Part shown: positions 28,188 through 36,181 of the stretch, piece after piece
Layout of the letters: each line of letters begins with the position of its first letter
Numbering within the stretch: the stretch's first letter is position 1
Origin: Geminicoccaceae bacterium
Lineage (GTDB): Bacteria; Pseudomonadota; Alphaproteobacteria; Geminicoccales; Geminicoccaceae
Assembly: GCA_025999455.1 (NCBI GenBank)
Contig: AP024683.1
Span: 751,501-815,500, forward strand
Direction of reading: 5' to 3'
DNA length: 64,000 bases
Notes under the pieces: model-generated
What the model was told of the DNA's origin: nothing
Seen by the model: the letters and a program-made list of their open reading frames with translations, nothing else
Database searches by the model: none
Translations under genes and position numbers: made by a program

Positions 28188-29317
28188 GCCGGCCGCTGCG
28201 GATCGGTCTCGTGGGCTCGGGCTTCATGGGTCGCAGCCACGCGCTCGCCTGGCGGATGGCGCCGGCCGTGTTCGAGTTGCCGGTCGAGCCCGAGGTCGTG
28301 ATCCTCGCCGATCGCACGCCCGAGCTCGCCGCCCAGGCCGCACGCCAGCTCGGGATCCCGCGGTCGACCGGGGATTGGCGCGACCTCGTGCGCGACCCGG
28401 AGATCGATCTGATCGACATCACGACCCCGAACGCGCTGCACAAGGAAATGGCGCTCGCGGCGATCGCGGCGGGCAAGGCGGTCTATTGCGAGAAGCCGCT
28501 CGCGCCCACCGCCGCCGATGCCCGGGACATGACCGAGGCCGCCGAGCACGCCGGGGTGCCGACCTTCGTCGGCTTCAACTATCTCCGCAACCCGATGACG
28601 CGGCTCGCCCGCGACATCGTGAGCTCGGGCGAGCTCGGCGAACTCTGGAGCTTCCGCGGAATCCACGCCGAGGACTACATGAGCGATCCGGGCGTGCCCT
28701 GGTCCTGGCGGCTCGACCCGGCGGGCGGGGCGGGGGCGATCGCCGACCTCGGCTCGCACATCATCGCCATGGCCCGCTTCGTGGTGGGCCCGATCGAGGA
28801 GCTCGTGGCGGATCTCGACACGGTCATCACCGAACGGGCCATCACGCGCGGCGGCACCCCGGCACGCCCGGTCGAGGTCGACGACCAGGCGCGCGCGCTC
28901 GTCCGCTTCGCCAACGGGGCGGTGGGCTCGATCGAGGCGTCCTGGGTGGCGACGGGGCGCAAGATGCACCTCGCCTTCGAGCTCACGGGCTCGAAAGGCA
29001 CGATCCTGCTCGACATGGAGCGGATGAACGAGCTCCGCTTGTACCTCACAGGCCAAGCCGCCGGGCGCGCGGGCTTCGTCGAGATCCCGGCGGGGCCCGA
29101 GCACGCCGACTACGCGGCCTTCTGCCCGGCCCCCGGCCACCAGCTCGGGTTCAACGAGATCAAGGCGATCGAGGCCAAGGACGTGGCCCTCGCCATGGCC
29201 GAGGGGCCGACCTTCCGCCCCGATTTCCGCGAAGCCTACGAGGTCCAGCGGGTGGTCGACGCGGTCCTGCTCTCGGCCCGCGAGCGGCGCTGGGTCTCGA
29301 TCGACGAGATCGATTGA
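28184..29317 (+). CDS. Gfo/Idh/MocA family oxidoreductase
   Basis: 377 residues from a GTG at 28184, with GGAGG eight bases upstream inside the preceding gene. The N-terminal Rossmann motif GLVGSGFMGRSHA, the ITTPNALHKEMALAA segment and the EKP motif YCEKPLAPTAADA are hallmarks of the family. The C-terminal domain has the GGAGAIADLGSHIIAM segment with the active-site His. Such enzymes oxidise or reduce sugars, inositols and sugar acids with NAD(P). It is translationally coupled to the hydroxyacid dehydrogenase. The substrate is unknown. Confidence 0.93.
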   Translation: MSRPLRIGLVGSGFMGRSHALAWRMAPAVFELPVEPEVVILADRTPELAAQAARQLGIPRSTGDWRDLVRDPEIDLIDITTPNALHKEMALAAIAAGKAVYCEKPLAPTAADARDMTEAAEHAGVPTFVGFNYLRNPMTRLARDIVSSGELGELWSFRGIHAEDYMSDPGVPWSWRLDPAGGAGAIADLGSHIIAMARFVVGPIEELVADLDTVITERAITRGGTPARPVEVDDQARALVRFANGAVGSIEASWVATGRKMHLAFELTGSKGTILLDMERMNELRLYLTGQAAGRAGFVEIPAGPEHADYAAFCPAPGHQLGFNEIKAIEAKDVALAMAEGPTFRPDFREAYEVQRVVDAVLLSARERRWVSIDEID

Positions 29318-29332
29318 GGCGGCGCCGGGGCC

Positions 29333-29512
29333 GTGGAAGAGGGTCGCTTCTTCGCGCTCGTGGCCGGCCTCGCCGTCCTCTTCTGGCTGCTCTCCGGCCA
29401 GCGCGCGATCGACCCGACATGGCGACGCGCCGCCCTTTTCGCGGCCTATGGCAGCCTCGCGGTCGGCCTTCTCTGGGCGCTCGTGCGGACCCTCGCCTGG
29501 TTCCTCGGCTGA
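29333..29512 (+). CDS. Small two-helix membrane protein
   Basis: A 59-codon frame (GTG 29333, TGA 29510-29512) starts 15 bp after the oxidoreductase stop. The predicted product begins MEEGRFFALVAGLAVLFWLL and has two hydrophobic segments (residues ~6-20 and ~34-56) joined by a basic, Arg-containing loop (GQRAIDPTWRRA). Composition and codon use look coding rather than random, and the spacing suits the end of the operon. I do not recognise the family; a membrane anchor or small transporter accessory is possible. Confidence 0.5.
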   Translation: MEEGRFFALVAGLAVLFWLLSGQRAIDPTWRRAALFAAYGSLAVGLLWALVRTLAWFLG

Positions 29513-29726
29513 AAGCGCGCGACCCGAGGCGAGTTCCGAAACGCGCCACCGACCGACGACGAGCCCGCCGCGGCCGAGGCACAGCAGGGCCCCGAAGGCC
29601 GTCGCCGAGAGCAGGAGGAGGACGAGGTCGAACGCCAAGGGCGCCTCACGGTTGCGCGCTCGCGAGCGTTCTCGCAGGAAAAGGTGAACGATTCGTTGAC
29701 GGTGAGAAGAGCGACCGGGCCGGCGG

Positions 29727-30407
29727 TCAGGGGGTCACGGCCACCCCGAAAAGGTACGGATGGAGCCAGACGAGCGCGACGTAGAGGGCGAGGGCCGCGA
29801 CGAGCCGCGGCAGGCCGATCTCGCTCGCCACGAGCCGGTTGCGCCGCTCGAGGATCGCGAGGAAGGGCAGGTTCGAGGTGCGCTGCAAGAAGACGCCCCA
29901 GCCGGGCGGGCGCGCCGCGGTGCGCCGCACGTCGATCGCGACCGTGCCGGCGAGGGCGAGGACCGCGAAGGTGCCGAAGAACAGGAGCGAGGCCAGATCG
30001 CCGTTGGCGAGGACGTGGACGATCGCCCAGAGTGCGACCCCCCACATCATCGGATGCCGGGTGACGCGGACGATGCCGCGCGCCGGCTCGGCCGCGTCCG
30101 GATCGGGCGCTTGGCCGAGCGCGGTGGGGTTGCGCTGGCTGAGCGCGCAGACCAAGAGCAGGCAGGCGAAGGGCATGACGAGCAAGGGCAAGTGGCGCAG
30201 CCCGGGTCCGGGCGTCCAGAGCACCTGCACGGGTGCGGCACGCCAAGCGTGGACGAGCCAGGCGATCGCCACGACCGCGATCACCGAGTACAAGAGTCGA
30301 TAGGGGCCTTCGCCGAGGCTCGCCACGAGCTGCGCGCGCAGCTGCGTGCTGGCGAGGCCGAGGTGGGTCCCGAGGAAGAACAGGGCGGCCACCAGAAGGT
30401 CGGTCAT
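29727..30407 (-). CDS. NnrU family membrane protein
   Basis: 226 residues with five to six helices. It shows the NnrU/isoprenylcysteine-methyltransferase-like pattern: FFLGTHLGLASTQLR near the start, then GIVRVTRHPMMWGVALWAIVHVLANGD in the middle, the most conserved stretch of the family. NnrU was first noted beside nitric oxide reductase genes, but many Alphaproteobacteria carry it without denitrification genes, as here. Its biochemical activity is unknown. A 214-bp gap with no convincing gene follows it. Confidence 0.92.
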   Translation of the reverse strand: MTDLLVAALFFLGTHLGLASTQLRAQLVASLGEGPYRLLYSVIAVVAIAWLVHAWRAAPVQVLWTPGPGLRHLPLLVMPFACLLLVCALSQRNPTALGQAPDPDAAEPARGIVRVTRHPMMWGVALWAIVHVLANGDLASLLFFGTFAVLALAGTVAIDVRRTAARPPGWGVFLQRTSNLPFLAILERRNRLVASEIGLPRLVAALALYVALVWLHPYLFGVAVTP

Positions 30408-30481
30408 CGAAGGCCCTCGGGGCGCGCGACGGTCCGCGCGGCCTCGCTCTGCGTATCGTGACGTGCCGGAAGCGTTCTAGC

Positions 30482-30499
30482 GCGCGGCCCGGGCCGCGC
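30482..30499. promoter_or_regulatory. Perfect 18-bp GC palindrome between divergent nnrU and GPx genes
   Basis: The sequence GCGCGGCCCGGGCCGCGC is a perfect inverted repeat in the 115-bp divergent gap, ending 23 bases before the glutathione peroxidase start. A dimeric regulator could bind it, or it could form a stem in the 5' leader. In such GC-rich DNA palindromes arise by chance, so this is only a candidate operator. Confidence 0.3.
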
Positions 30500-30522
30500 C
30501 CACCGAGCCGGAGCACCCGATC

Positions 30523-31086
30523 GTGCGTCTGTTGCTCGCCGCCCTCGCTCTCCTCGTGATCGGCCAGCCCGCGCCCGCGGCCGAACGCGGTGCGCACACC
30601 TTCGCCTTCACCTCGATCGAAGGCGAGCCCTTGCCGCTCGAGCGCTTCGCCGGGCGGCCGATCCTCGTCGTCAACACCGCCTCGCTCTGCGGCTACACCT
30701 ACCAATATGCCGCGCTGCAGCGCCTGTGGTCGCGCTACCGCGACCGCGGTCTCGTCGTCCTCGGCGTGCCGTCCAACGACTTCGGCAACCAGGAGCCGGG
30801 CACGGCCCGAGAGATCAAGACCTTCTGCGAGACGAATTTCGACGTCGACTTCCCGCTGACCGACAAGGTCCGGGTCCGCGGGCCGGACGCGCATCCCTTG
30901 TTCGTCTGGCTGCGCGCCGAGCTCGGCGAGCGGGCCGGGCCGCGCTGGAATTTCTACAAATATCTGATCGGCCCGGACGGTCGGGCGATCGCGGCCTGGC
31001 CCTCGAGCGTCGAACCCGACGCACCGGAGATCACGGCCGCGATCGAGCGTCTGTTGCCGGCCGAGGGCGCGGAGGCGCGCAGCTGA
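30523..31086 (+). CDS. Secreted glutathione peroxidase family protein
   Basis: 187 residues from a GTG, with an N-terminal signal peptide (residues ~1-20, ending PAPAA), so it probably acts in the periplasm. Active-site residues are conserved: Cys56 in NTASLCGYT, Gln90 in SNDFGNQEPG, and the Trp-Asn pair in RWNFYKYL. The redox residue is Cys rather than Sec, as usual in bacteria, so it likely reduces peroxides with thioredoxin or glutathione as donor. The export signal is less common for this family. Confidence 0.92.
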   Translation: MRLLLAALALLVIGQPAPAAERGAHTFAFTSIEGEPLPLERFAGRPILVVNTASLCGYTYQYAALQRLWSRYRDRGLVVLGVPSNDFGNQEPGTAREIKTFCETNFDVDFPLTDKVRVRGPDAHPLFVWLRAELGERAGPRWNFYKYLIGPDGRAIAAWPSSVEPDAPEITAAIERLLPAEGAEARS

Positions 31087-31185
31087 AGCCGGGCGGGCTC
31101 GCTCCGTCGTCGCCGATCGCGCCCGTTCCGCGGTTCGGCCCGGGCGGTCGCCGCGCGTGGCCCACGACCGACCCGGTCGACCGTA

Positions 31186-31920
31186 TCAGCTCCCCGGGGC
31201 GGTGACTTCCGCACCCCGGCTCACCGGCTGTTCCTCGGCGAGCCACTTCCAGACCGCCCCGGCCCCGATCGCGCCCAGGATCGGCACGAACCAGAAGAAG
31301 GGCAGCTGGATCAGGTAGGGCCAGCCGGCGAAGATCGCCGGACCCGTGCTCCGCGCCGGGTTCACCGAGCCGTTGGTGACCGGGATGCTCACGAGGTGGA
31401 CGAGCGTGAGCGCGAGGCCGATCGCGATCGGCGCCATGGCGGCCGGCGCCTCGGGGCTCGTGGCCCCCAAGATCACGAGCACGAACATGAAGGTCATGAC
31501 GAGCTCGATCAGGAGCCCGGAAAGCGCGCCGTAGCTCCCGGGCGAGAGCTCGCCGAACCCGTTCGCGGCGAAGTTGCCGAGGTTCGCCCCGGCTTTGCCG
31601 GCCGCGACGATGTAGAGGACGAAGGCCGCGACGACCGCGCCCACCACCTGCGCGACGACGTACCCTGCCGCTCGGCTCTGCTCGAACCGGCCGGCCACGA
31701 CGAGGCCGAGGGTGACGGCCGGGTTGAGGTGGCAGCCCGAGATCGGGCCGATCGCGTAGGCCATGGTGAGGACGCTCAGGCCGAACGCCAAGGACACGCC
31801 CAAAAGCCCGATCCCGATCTCGGGGAAGGCCGCGGCGAGCACGGCACTCCCGCAGCCGCCCAGGACCAACCAGAACGTGCCGAGGGCCTCCGCCGCGAGG
31901 GCCCGGTCGACGTCGAACAT
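31186..31920 (-). CDS. aqpZ: Aquaporin Z-like water channel
   Basis: 244 residues with six membrane helices and two NPA half-helices: HLNPAVT (Asn66) and SVNPARS (Asn187), the latter with the selectivity-filter Arg190. The opening [21 protein letters not shown] and the region [14 protein letters not shown] match water-selective AqpZ rather than glycerol facilitators. It conducts water across the inner membrane. It is a single gene, divergent from the amino-acid ABC operon across 139 bp. A GGGAGG site precedes the ATG. Confidence 0.95.
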   Translation of the reverse strand: MFDVDRALAAEALGTFWLVLGGCGSAVLAAAFPEIGIGLLGVSLAFGLSVLTMAYAIGPISGCHLNPAVTLGLVVAGRFEQSRAAGYVVAQVVGAVVAAFVLYIVAAGKAGANLGNFAANGFGELSPGSYGALSGLLIELVMTFMFVLVILGATSPEAPAAMAPIAIGLALTLVHLVSIPVTNGSVNPARSTGPAIFAGWPYLIQLPFFWFVPILGAIGAGAVWKWLAEEQPVSRGAEVTAPGS

Positions 31921-32006
31921 CTCTCGTTCCTCCCTGTCGAGCCGGTCGGCGGCCGACCCGACCCGGCCTCACCGGCTCGGATCGTCTGTCTCATCGGCGC
32001 CGGTCC

Positions 32007-32036
32007 TTGACAAGCGTCGGGCCCCGGTTCGAGCGT
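32007..32036 (+). promoter_or_regulatory. Possible promoter for the amino-acid ABC operon
   Basis: A perfect TTGACA lies at 32007-32012, about 50 bases before the ATPase start. No good -10 hexamer sits 16-18 bases downstream; the place is occupied by GC-rich sequence, as is often the case in high-GC Alphaproteobacteria. The gene itself has a GAGGTGA ribosome site. Supported only by the -35 match. Confidence 0.25.
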
Positions 32037-32059
32037 GCTTTCGATCCCGGTGAGGTGAC

Positions 32060-32875
32060 ATGGGCGCGGCGGCGACCCCGGCTCTCGACATCGAGGACGT
32101 CCACAAGTCCTTCGGCCGGCTCGAGGTCCTCAAAGGGATCTCGCTCACCGCCCGGCAGGGCGACGTCATCGCGCTCCTGGGCGCCTCGGGCTCGGGCAAG
32201 AGCACCTTCCTGCGCTGCATCAACCTCTTGGAGCTCCCCGATGCGGGGCGCATCCGGGTGACGGGCGAGGAGATCCGGCTCGTGCCCGGGCGGCGCGGTG
32301 GCCTCGTCCCGGCCGATCGCCGCCAGGTCGAGCGGCTGCGCACCCGGCTCGGCATGGTCTTCCAGCAGTTCAATCTCTGGTCGCACATGACCGTGCTCGA
32401 GAACGTGATCGAGGCCCCGGTCCACGTCCTGGGCCTGCCGCGCCGCGAGGCGGTCGAGCGGGCGGAAGCGCTCCTCGCCAAGGTCGGCATCCGCGACAAG
32501 CGCGACCACTACCCTGCCCAGCTCTCCGGTGGTCAACAACAGCGCGCGGCGATCGCCCGGGCCCTCGCCATGGAGCCGGCCGTCCTGCTGTTCGACGAGC
32601 CGACCTCCGCCCTCGATCCCGAGCTCGTGGGCGAGGTCTTGAAGGTCATGCGCGACTTGGCCCTCGAAGGTCGCACGATGCTCGTCGTCACCCACGAGAT
32701 CGGCTTCGCCCGCGAGGTCGCGAGCGAGGTCGTCTTCCTCCACGAGGGCCGGATCGAAGAGCGGGGTCCGCCGCGCGAGGTCCTGGGCGGGCCGCGCTCG
32801 GCCCGCTTGCGCCAGTTCCTGGCCGGCCACAACCAACGGTCGCGCGCTGCGACCGGTCTTGACGTGCCGCACTGA
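32060..32875 (+). CDS. Polar amino-acid ABC transporter ATPase (HisP/GlnQ type)
   Basis: 271 residues with all ABC motifs: Walker A GASGSGKST, Q-loop MVFQQFNLWSHMTVLENV, signature LSGGQQQRAAIA, Walker B VLLFDEPTSALD and H-loop VTHEIGF. The NLWSHMTVLENVIEAP stretch is typical of the HisP/GlnQ polar amino-acid importers; there is a short HisP-like insertion before the Q-loop (RRGGLVPADRRQ). It energises the two permeases encoded 2-4 kb downstream in the same operon. First gene of a five-gene run. Confidence 0.95.
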   Translation: MGAAATPALDIEDVHKSFGRLEVLKGISLTARQGDVIALLGASGSGKSTFLRCINLLELPDAGRIRVTGEEIRLVPGRRGGLVPADRRQVERLRTRLGMVFQQFNLWSHMTVLENVIEAPVHVLGLPRREAVERAEALLAKVGIRDKRDHYPAQLSGGQQQRAAIARALAMEPAVLLFDEPTSALDPELVGEVLKVMRDLALEGRTMLVVTHEIGFAREVASEVVFLHEGRIEERGPPREVLGGPRSARLRQFLAGHNQRSRAATGLDVPH

Positions 32876-32916
32876 GCCGGGATGAGGAGCCTCGAAGACC
32901 TGCGGGAGCCCGCTCG

Positions 32917-33885
32917 ATGCGTCGGATGACCCTGCTCGCCGCTGCGCTCGCGAGCCTGCTCGCCTCCGTCCCGCTCGCGGCCGCAAACACGCCCGCCGGC
33001 CAAACTTCCCCGACCGCCGCGACCAAGCCCTCGGCGAGCCGTCCGGCCGCGAGCGAGCCCCGGGCGGCCAAGCCCTCGACGACCAAGGCCGCACCCACGA
33101 AGCCGGCCGCGAAGCGGGTCGAACAGGCGGCCGTGCAGCCGCGTGCCCCGGTTCCGAGCGGCCCGGTCCTGCGGATCGCCGTCGAGGGCTCCTACCCGCC
33201 CTTCTCCGAGACCGATTCGAAGGGTCGCCTCAAGGGCTTCGACATCGACATCGCGCGCGCCTTGTGCACCGAGCTCGCGGTCCGCTGCGAGTTCGTCCAG
33301 CGGCCTTGGGCCGTCATCCAGGACGCCGTGATCGGCGTCGATCCGAGGCTGTGGCGCGAGGTCGACGCGATCGTCGCTTCCGTCTCGATCACCGACAAAC
33401 GGCGCGAGACGGCCGATTTCACGCGCAAATATTACCACGTCCCGGCGCGTTTCCTGCGCAAAGCGGGAAGCGGGATCGAGCCCGTGCCGGGCCAGCTCCG
33501 CGGCCGCCGGATCGCGGTCCAGGGCTCGACGACCCACGACGAGTTCCTCACCACGCAGTTCGGCGGCGAGGCCACGATCCTGCGCTTCGAGACCTTGCCG
33601 CAGGCGGTGGCGGCGCTCGAGGACGGGCGCGCCGATCTCGTCCTCGCGGATGCGCTGGCACTCCAGCGGGGGGTGCTCGAGAGCAAGGAGGGGGTCGGGC
33701 TCGAGCTCTGCGGACCGAGCTTCACCGACCCGCGCTGGTTCGGCCAGGGTGCCGGCATCGTCGTGAAGAAGGGCGATCGCGAGCTGCTCGACCGGCTCGA
33801 CGCGGCGCTCGAGCGGATCCGCGCCAAGGGCGAATATGCGCGGATCGCCAAAGCCTATTTCCGGTTCGACATCGATCCGCGCTGA
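32917..33885 (+). CDS. Amino-acid ABC solute-binding protein with Pro/Ala/Lys linker
   Basis: 322 residues. A signal peptide (~1-23, ending AAA) is followed by an unusual ~50-residue linker rich in Ala, Pro, Thr and Lys (residues ~24-75), then a SBP_bac_3 domain: VEGSYPPFSETDSKGRLKGFDIDIARAL and later GLELCGPSFTDPRWFGQGAGIVV. It is a paralogue of the next gene product, with the same ligand-pocket framework but one or more changed residues, suggesting a different amino-acid preference. The linker may let the domain reach away from the membrane or bind the wall; this is inference. Confidence 0.9.
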   Translation: MRRMTLLAAALASLLASVPLAAANTPAGQTSPTAATKPSASRPAASEPRAAKPSTTKAAPTKPAAKRVEQAAVQPRAPVPSGPVLRIAVEGSYPPFSETDSKGRLKGFDIDIARALCTELAVRCEFVQRPWAVIQDAVIGVDPRLWREVDAIVASVSITDKRRETADFTRKYYHVPARFLRKAGSGIEPVPGQLRGRRIAVQGSTTHDEFLTTQFGGEATILRFETLPQAVAALEDGRADLVLADALALQRGVLESKEGVGLELCGPSFTDPRWFGQGAGIVVKKGDRELLDRLDAALERIRAKGEYARIAKAYFRFDIDPR

Positions 33886-33972
33886 GGCCGGTCGAGGCGC
33901 GCCGGCCGGCGCCTTGACGGCGGGCGGAGGGACCGGAACTCTGGCAGTCGAGACCGCCCGCGGGAGGCATCG

Positions 33973-34755
33973 ATGGTCCGCAGGTTCGCCCTTCTGCTCG
34001 TGGCCGGCGCGCTCGCGCTCGCGGCCACACCGCTCGCCGCCAAGGACTGGAAGAAGATCCGGATCGGCGTGGAGGGGGCCTATCCGCCCTTCTCCGAGGT
34101 CGGTCCGGACGGCAAGCTCAAGGGCTTCGACATCGACATCGCCTACGCGCTCTGCGCCAAGATCGGTGCCGAGTGCGAGCTCGTGATGCAGGACTGGGAC
34201 GGCATGATCCCGGCCCTCCTGGCCAAGAAGTTCGATGCGATCGTCGCTTCGATGTCGATCACGGAAGAACGGAAGAAGCGGGTCGACTTCACGGACAAAT
34301 ATTATCAGACGCCGGCCCGCTTCGTGCGCAAGAAGGGCTCCGGCATCGAGATCACGAAAGAGGGCCTCAAAGGTAAACGGATCGGGGTGCAGCGCGCGAC
34401 GATCCACGACAACTACCTGACCGACAATTACGGCGACACGGTCGAGATCGTGCGCTACGGCACCCAGGACGAGGCCAACCTCGACATGCTCGCGGGTCGG
34501 GTCGACCTCCTGCTCGCCGACTCGATCGCGCTCCTCGACGGCTTCTTGAAGACCGAGAAGGGCAAGGATTTCGAGTTCGTGGGGCCCGAGCTGCGCGACA
34601 AGAAATGGTTCGGCGAAGGCGCCGGCATCGCCGTCCGCAAGGAAGATCAAGATCTCAAGCGGCTCCTCAACGAGGCGATCAAGGCGATCCGTGCCGACGG
34701 CACCTACGACGCGATCGCCAAGAAATATTTCGACTTCGACATCTACGGCAGCTGA
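33973..34755 (+). CDS. Amino-acid ABC solute-binding protein (LAO/HisJ type)
   Basis: 260 residues: signal peptide (~1-23, ending PLAA) and one SBP_bac_3 domain. Recognisable segments are VEGAYPPFSEVGPDGKLKGFDIDIAYALC, IVASMSITEERKKRVDFTDKYYQTPARFV and DLLLADSIALLDGFL, close to lysine/arginine/ornithine- and histidine-binding proteins. It is the tandem paralogue of the preceding gene product, lacking the Pro/Ala-rich linker. Together with the ATPase and the two permeases it forms a cationic or polar amino-acid importer. Confidence 0.93.
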   Translation: MVRRFALLLVAGALALAATPLAAKDWKKIRIGVEGAYPPFSEVGPDGKLKGFDIDIAYALCAKIGAECELVMQDWDGMIPALLAKKFDAIVASMSITEERKKRVDFTDKYYQTPARFVRKKGSGIEITKEGLKGKRIGVQRATIHDNYLTDNYGDTVEIVRYGTQDEANLDMLAGRVDLLLADSIALLDGFLKTEKGKDFEFVGPELRDKKWFGEGAGIAVRKEDQDLKRLLNEAIKAIRADGTYDAIAKKYFDFDIYGS

Positions 34756-34779
34756 GCCGCGGCGGTCGGCCCGGGCGCC

Positions 34780-35469
34780 GTGCTAGACCTCAAGGGCTAC
34801 GGTCCCTCGATCCTCGAGGGTGCGGTCCTCACGGTCGAAGCGGCCCTGGCCGGCCTCCTCCTCGCCACCTTCTTCGGCCTGCTCGGCGCGCTCGCCAAGC
34901 TCGCACCGGCCGCACCTCTGCGGCTCCTGGCCGGCGCCTACACGACGCTGATCCGGGGCGTGCCCGACCTCGTCCTCATGCTCCTGGTCTTCTTCGGCGG
35001 CCAGATGCTCGTCAACGATCTCTCGGCCCGGATGGGCTGGGAGCATGTCGACGTGGGGCCGTTCACCGCCGGCGTCCTCACCCTCGGCTTCATCTACGGC
35101 GCCTACATGGCCGAGACCTTCCGGGGGGCCATCCTCGCCCTGCCGAAGGGGCAGCTCGAGGCGGGCCGCGCCTTCGGCATGAGCCCTTTGCTCCTCTTCC
35201 GGCGGATCCTCTTGCCGCAGATGTTGCGCCACGCCCTGCCCGGCTTCGGCAACAATTGGCTCGTCTTGTTGAAGGCGACGGCACTCCTGTCGGTGATCGG
35301 GCTCGACGACATGGTGCGCAAGGCGGCCCTCGCCGCGGGGGCGACCCGCCAGCCCTTCACCTTTTATTTCGCGGTGGCACTCGTCTTCTTGGCGCTCACG
35401 AGCGTCTCCAGCCTGCTCTTGGCGCTCGCCGAACGTTGGGCGCGGCGCGGCGAAGCGCGGCCGGCATGA
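34780..35469 (+). CDS. Amino-acid ABC transporter permease (HisQ/ArtQ type)
   Basis: 229 residues with about five helices. The N-terminal helix follows GPSILEGAVLTVEAAL, a typical His/Art permease opening, and the region YTTLIRGVPDLVLMLLVFFGGQ is the conserved HisQ box. The coupling loop is EAGRAFGMSPLLLFRRILLPQMLRHALPGFGN. It pairs with the HisM-type gene that follows; their reading frames overlap (ATGA), as is usual for such pairs. Confidence 0.94.
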   Translation: MLDLKGYGPSILEGAVLTVEAALAGLLLATFFGLLGALAKLAPAAPLRLLAGAYTTLIRGVPDLVLMLLVFFGGQMLVNDLSARMGWEHVDVGPFTAGVLTLGFIYGAYMAETFRGAILALPKGQLEAGRAFGMSPLLLFRRILLPQMLRHALPGFGNNWLVLLKATALLSVIGLDDMVRKAALAAGATRQPFTFYFAVALVFLALTSVSSLLLALAERWARRGEARPA

Positions 35470-36161
35470 TCGACCTCGAGCTCGTCCTCGACAACCTGCC
35501 GCTCTATCTGCGCGGGACCTGGACGACGCTCTGGCTCACCTTCGCCTCGCTCGCGATCGGGCTCCTGCTCGCCGTGCCGCTCGGCCTCGCCCGGACGAGC
35601 CGCAACCCGCTGATCAACGGCCCGGTCTGGGCCTACACCTATTTCTTCCGCGGCACACCGCTCCTCGTCCAACTCTTCATGATCTATTACGGCGCGAGCC
35701 AGTTCGAGCTCGTCCGCACGAGCTTCCTCTGGCCGCTCCTTTCGCAAGCCTGGTTCTGTGCGCTCCTGGCCTTCACGCTCAACACCGCGGCCTACACGGC
35801 CGAGATCCTGCGCGGGGCGATCCAGGCGACCCCGCCGGGCGAGATCGAGGCGGCGCGCGCCCTCGGCATGTCGCGCTTCATGGTCCTGCGGCGGATCGTG
35901 CTGCCCTCGGCCTTCCGCCGGGCGCTGCCGGCTTACGGCAACGAGATGATCTTCATGCTGCACGGCAGTGCGGTGGCGAGCACGGTCACGATCGTCGATC
36001 TCACCGGCGCCGCGCGGATCGTCAATTCGCGCTACTACAGCCCCTACGAAGCCTTCCTCACCGCCGCCGTGTTCTACTTGATCTTGACCTTCGCGATCGT
36101 GGGGCTGGTCAAGCTCCTCGAGCGGCGCTGGTACGCGCATCTCCGCCCGCGGCGGGCGTGA
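35466..36161 (+). CDS. Amino-acid ABC transporter permease (HisM type)
   Basis: 231 residues from ATG 35466, overlapping the stop of the HisQ-type gene by four bases. Five helices; conserved stretches are YTYFFRGTPLLVQLFMIYYG and the coupling loop AARALGMSRFMVLRRIVLPSAFRRALPAYGNE. It completes the heterodimeric channel of the amino-acid importer. Last gene of the operon; the next gene (DUF3179) is convergent, with a gap of only 20 bp. Confidence 0.95.
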   Translation: MIDLELVLDNLPLYLRGTWTTLWLTFASLAIGLLLAVPLGLARTSRNPLINGPVWAYTYFFRGTPLLVQLFMIYYGASQFELVRTSFLWPLLSQAWFCALLAFTLNTAAYTAEILRGAIQATPPGEIEAARALGMSRFMVLRRIVLPSAFRRALPAYGNEMIFMLHGSAVASTVTIVDLTGAARIVNSRYYSPYEAFLTAAVFYLILTFAIVGLVKLLERRWYAHLRPRRA

Positions 36162-36181
36162 ACCCGTCCCGGTCTTTCCCG

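Noticed and set aside
24665-29638. A 1657-codon minus-strand open frame covering the binding protein and antisense to four plus-strand genes.
   Set aside because: Only the part below 26317 has protein features. The rest mirrors the GC-rich third positions of the opposite genes, which removes stop codons from the antisense frame; it has no domain motifs.
29513-29700. Hydrophobic minus-strand start (MAFDLVLLLLSATAFGALLCLG) in the gap downstream of nnrU.
   Set aside because: The frame does not stop for kilobases and continues as low-complexity antisense sequence; no ribosome site; not supported as a gene.
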